From Amycolatopsis thermoflava N1165 (GTDB taxonomy: Bacteria > Actinomycetota > Actinomycetes > Mycobacteriales > Pseudonocardiaceae), in NCBI RefSeq assembly GCF_000473265.1, contig NZ_KI421511.1, positions 6,465,909-6,529,908 of the forward strand: DNA of 64,000 nucleotides, in the 5' to 3' direction. Under the pieces are notes generated by a model. It searched no databases, was not told where the DNA came from, and was given only the letters and a program-made list of their open reading frames with translations. Below are positions 62,212 through 64,000 of this stretch, piece by piece; positions within the stretch are counted from its first letter, which is position 1, and every line of letters starts with the position of its first letter. The translations under genes and the position numbers were made by a program.

Positions 62212-63074
62212 CCGCCACCCTGGAGCGTCCGCAGATCACCGAGCCGGGCATGTACGGCGGGGTGCCCGAGGAGACCTACCACGGGTTGCCCGGCCTGTCC
62301 TCCACGGGCGTCAAGCGGATGCTGCACGCGCCCGCGGTGTACCGCTGGCATGCCGACCATCCCGCACCCCCCGCCAAGTCGACGTTCGACTTCGGGCACG
62401 CGGTGCACGCCAAGGTGCTCGGCGTCGGGCTCGACGTCGCGGTGATCCCCGACGAGCTGCTCGCCGCGAACGGAGCCGTGTCCACCAAGGCGGCCAAGGC
62501 CTTCGTGGCCGAGGCGCGCGCGGCCGGCATGACCGTGCTCAAGTCGGACGAGTACGCCGAGGTCGCGGCGATGGCCGACGCGGTGCTCGGGCACCCCGAC
62601 GCCGGGCCGCTGCTGTCCGGCGCGGAGCCGGAGGTGTCGATCCTGTGGGACGACCCGGCCACCGGTGTCCGCTGCCGCGGGCGCCTGGACTACTGGCACG
62701 AGCGGGCGAACGTCGTGGTCGACCTGAAGTCGGCGCGCAGCGCGGACCCGCGCCGGTTCGCCCGGCACGCCGTCGACTTCGGCTACCCGGAACAGGGCGC
62801 CCACTACCGGACGGGCACCACGATCGTCACCGGCCGCGACACGGCGCCGCGCTTCATCCACGTCCTCGTGGAAAAGGAACCGCCGCACCTGGTGTCCGTG
62901 GTGGAGCTCGAACCGGCGTTCCTGGCCGTGGCCGCGGACCGGGTCCGGTTCGCGATCGACCTGTACGCCGACTGCCTGGAGACCGGCCGCTGGCCCGGCT
63001 ACGGCGACGGCATCCACCCCATCCAGCCGCCGGCCTGGTACCGCGCCGACACCCTCGACGAACTGGAGTTCTGA
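62208..63074 (+). CDS. RecE-like PD-(D/E)xK exonuclease
   Basis: A 288-residue nuclease of the RecE/Cas4-like PDDEXK superfamily (exodeoxyribonuclease VIII-type). TFDFGHAVHAKVLG gives the GxxxH-type motif, GRLDYW the first catalytic aspartate region, VVVDLKSARSADP the DxK motif and FGYPEQGAHY the QxxxY motif. In phages this 5'-3' exonuclease makes single-stranded ends that its RecT partner anneals. It is four bases upstream of recT. N-terminal PEETYHGLPGLSSTGVKRML is typical. Confidence 0.83.
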   Translation: MTATLERPQITEPGMYGGVPEETYHGLPGLSSTGVKRMLHAPAVYRWHADHPAPPAKSTFDFGHAVHAKVLGVGLDVAVIPDELLAANGAVSTKAAKAFVAEARAAGMTVLKSDEYAEVAAMADAVLGHPDAGPLLSGAEPEVSILWDDPATGVRCRGRLDYWHERANVVVDLKSARSADPRRFARHAVDFGYPEQGAHYRTGTTIVTGRDTAPRFIHVLVEKEPPHLVSVVELEPAFLAVAADRVRFAIDLYADCLETGRWPGYGDGIHPIQPPAWYRADTLDELEF

Positions 63075-63078
63075 TCCC

Positions 63079-64000
63079 ATGACCGACCTCGCCCACTACA
63101 GCGGCGGCACGAACGTTCCGGCCCTCGACAACGACGGCAGCGCGCTCATCATGCGGACCGTCCAGCAGATGCAGGGCGCGCACCAGCTCGCGAAAGCGTT
63201 GGCGAACACGGCGTTCGTGCCCTACCAGTGGCGCGGCAAGCCCGACGACGTGGCCGCCGCGATCCTCTACGGCGCCGCGATCGGCCTCGACCCCATGAGC
63301 GCCCTGCGCGCTCTGTACGTGGTCAACGGCAACCCCGGCATGTACGCCCGGCAGATGGCCGCGCTGGTCATGTCCAAGGGGCACACCGTGCGCACCGTCG
63401 AGGTCACCGACACCTCCGCCACCGTGTCCGGGCAGCGCCGCGGCTCCGACCACGTCGAGACCGTCACCTGGACCATCGAGCGCGCGAAGCAGGCCGGGTA
63501 CGTCCCGACGATCGACCCGAAGACCGGCAAGTACCGCACCAACGACAAGACCGGCAAGGTCATCGGCAACGAGAAGTACCTCACCGACCCGCAGTCGATG
63601 CTCTACGCCCGCGCGCTGGGCGACGTGTGCCGCCGGATCGCCCCCGACGCCCTCGCCGGCCTGGACTACACCGTCGAGGAACTCCAGGTCATCAGCGCCG
63701 AAGCCGAGATCGTGCGCGACCGACCCAAGCGCGAGTCGGCCGCGGCGCTGCTGGGAACAACCCCCGCCCCGGCGGACACCACCGACGGCACCGAGCCCGC
63801 CAACGAGGCGGCCACGGCCGAACCGGCGCCGGACCTCGAAACGCCAGCCGAGGGCACCGCGCCGTCCGAGCCGATCACGCAGGCGCAGCAGAGGAAGATG
63901 GGCGCCCTCATGCGCCAGGCGGGCATCACCGAACGGTCCGCCGCGCTCGCCTACGTCCGCGACATCATCGGCCACTCCGTCAACTCCCGAGCCGAGCTGA
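63079..64000 (+). CDS. recT: RecT-family single-strand annealing protein, partial
   Basis: Open to the window edge: at least 307 codons. The core DDVAAAILYGAAIGLDPMSALRALYVVNGNPGMYARQMAALVMSKGH is RecT-typical (shown in pieces: AILYGAAIGLDPM, YVVNGNPGMYARQM). YLTDPQSMLYARALGDVCRRI ends the annealing domain. A long Ala/Pro/Glu-rich linker (about 215-265) leads to a C-terminal helical module (ITQAQQRKMGALMRQAGI) that is cut by the window end. Together with the preceding nuclease it forms a phage-type RecET recombination module. Confidence 0.88.
   Translation, partial: MTDLAHYSGGTNVPALDNDGSALIMRTVQQMQGAHQLAKALANTAFVPYQWRGKPDDVAAAILYGAAIGLDPMSALRALYVVNGNPGMYARQMAALVMSKGHTVRTVEVTDTSATVSGQRRGSDHVETVTWTIERAKQAGYVPTIDPKTGKYRTNDKTGKVIGNEKYLTDPQSMLYARALGDVCRRIAPDALAGLDYTVEELQVISAEAEIVRDRPKRESAAALLGTTPAPADTTDGTEPANEAATAEPAPDLETPAEGTAPSEPITQAQQRKMGALMRQAGITERSAALAYVRDIIGHSVNSRAEL

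Larger units (their letters stand above)
57415..64000 (+). mobile_element. Integrated prophage or integrative element, left part
   Basis: From the interrupted VOC gene to the window end lie a serine integrase module, a membrane protein, divergent XRE regulators, small unknown genes tightly overlapped on the plus strand, and RecE/RecT-like recombination genes. This order (integrase, repressor switch, recombination) is typical of a temperate actinophage early region or an integrative element. The right end is outside the window. No structural phage genes are visible, so phage versus integrative-conjugative element cannot be settled. Confidence 0.82.

Overview
The window is high-GC DNA with short, often overlapping genes, frequent GTG starts and actinobacterial gene orders. 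The strongest anchor is rlmB-cysS-(HAD)-ispF-ispD-carD, divergent from lpqE-radA, which is the gene order known from Mycobacterium and its relatives. Together with otsA, F420-type oxidoreductases and polyol catabolism this suggests a Pseudonocardiaceae-like actinomycete (Amycolatopsis or similar). That placement is inference, because there is no rRNA gene here.

Layout. 1-480 is a degenerate tandem-repeat tract. 484-10727 is a polyol/ketose catabolic island: transporter and FGGY kinase, then DeoR regulator and histidine phosphatase, and, divergently, HAD phosphatase, DhaKL-type ketose kinase, RpiB-type isomerase, 2-hydroxyacid dehydrogenase, second FGGY kinase and class II aldolase. Matching palindromes in two control regions look like the regulator's operators. 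10753-13557 holds a GNAT enzyme, two unknown proteins and an MBOAT acyltransferase. 13724-20886 is the conserved housekeeping block; a truncated hydrolase lies after radA, where related genomes often carry disA. 21462-25483 is trehalose metabolism (OtsA plus an OtsB-GH15 fusion). 25566-39506 is a mixed accessory stretch: ThrE-type exporter, tRNA-Thr, ArsB/NhaD-type permease with a CBS protein, PrsW-like protease, a decayed ECF42 sigma/DGPF pair, MHS transporter, PucR regulator, SDR, and a KAP-like membrane NTPase.

39522-43659 is a complete selenocysteine locus: selD, tRNA-Sec, selA and selB. 43732-48716 contains regulator/enzyme pairs (TetR with an F420-type oxidoreductase, WYL with cupin and divergent epoxide hydrolase), each with a visible candidate operator, and a secreted protein. 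An internally deleted insertion sequence lies at 48812-49087. ilvD then faces a benzoyl-CoA epoxidation (box) operon: boxC, boxB, benzoate-CoA ligase and an amidohydrolase, without boxA.

From about 57415 to the window end lies the left part of an integrated mobile element. It interrupts a VOC dioxygenase-type gene after about 42 codons. It starts with a catalytically dead stand-alone serine-recombinase domain overlapping a full-length large serine integrase, then a divergent XRE-regulator switch with nested palindromes, several small unknown genes, and a RecE-like nuclease with a RecT annealing protein that runs off the window.
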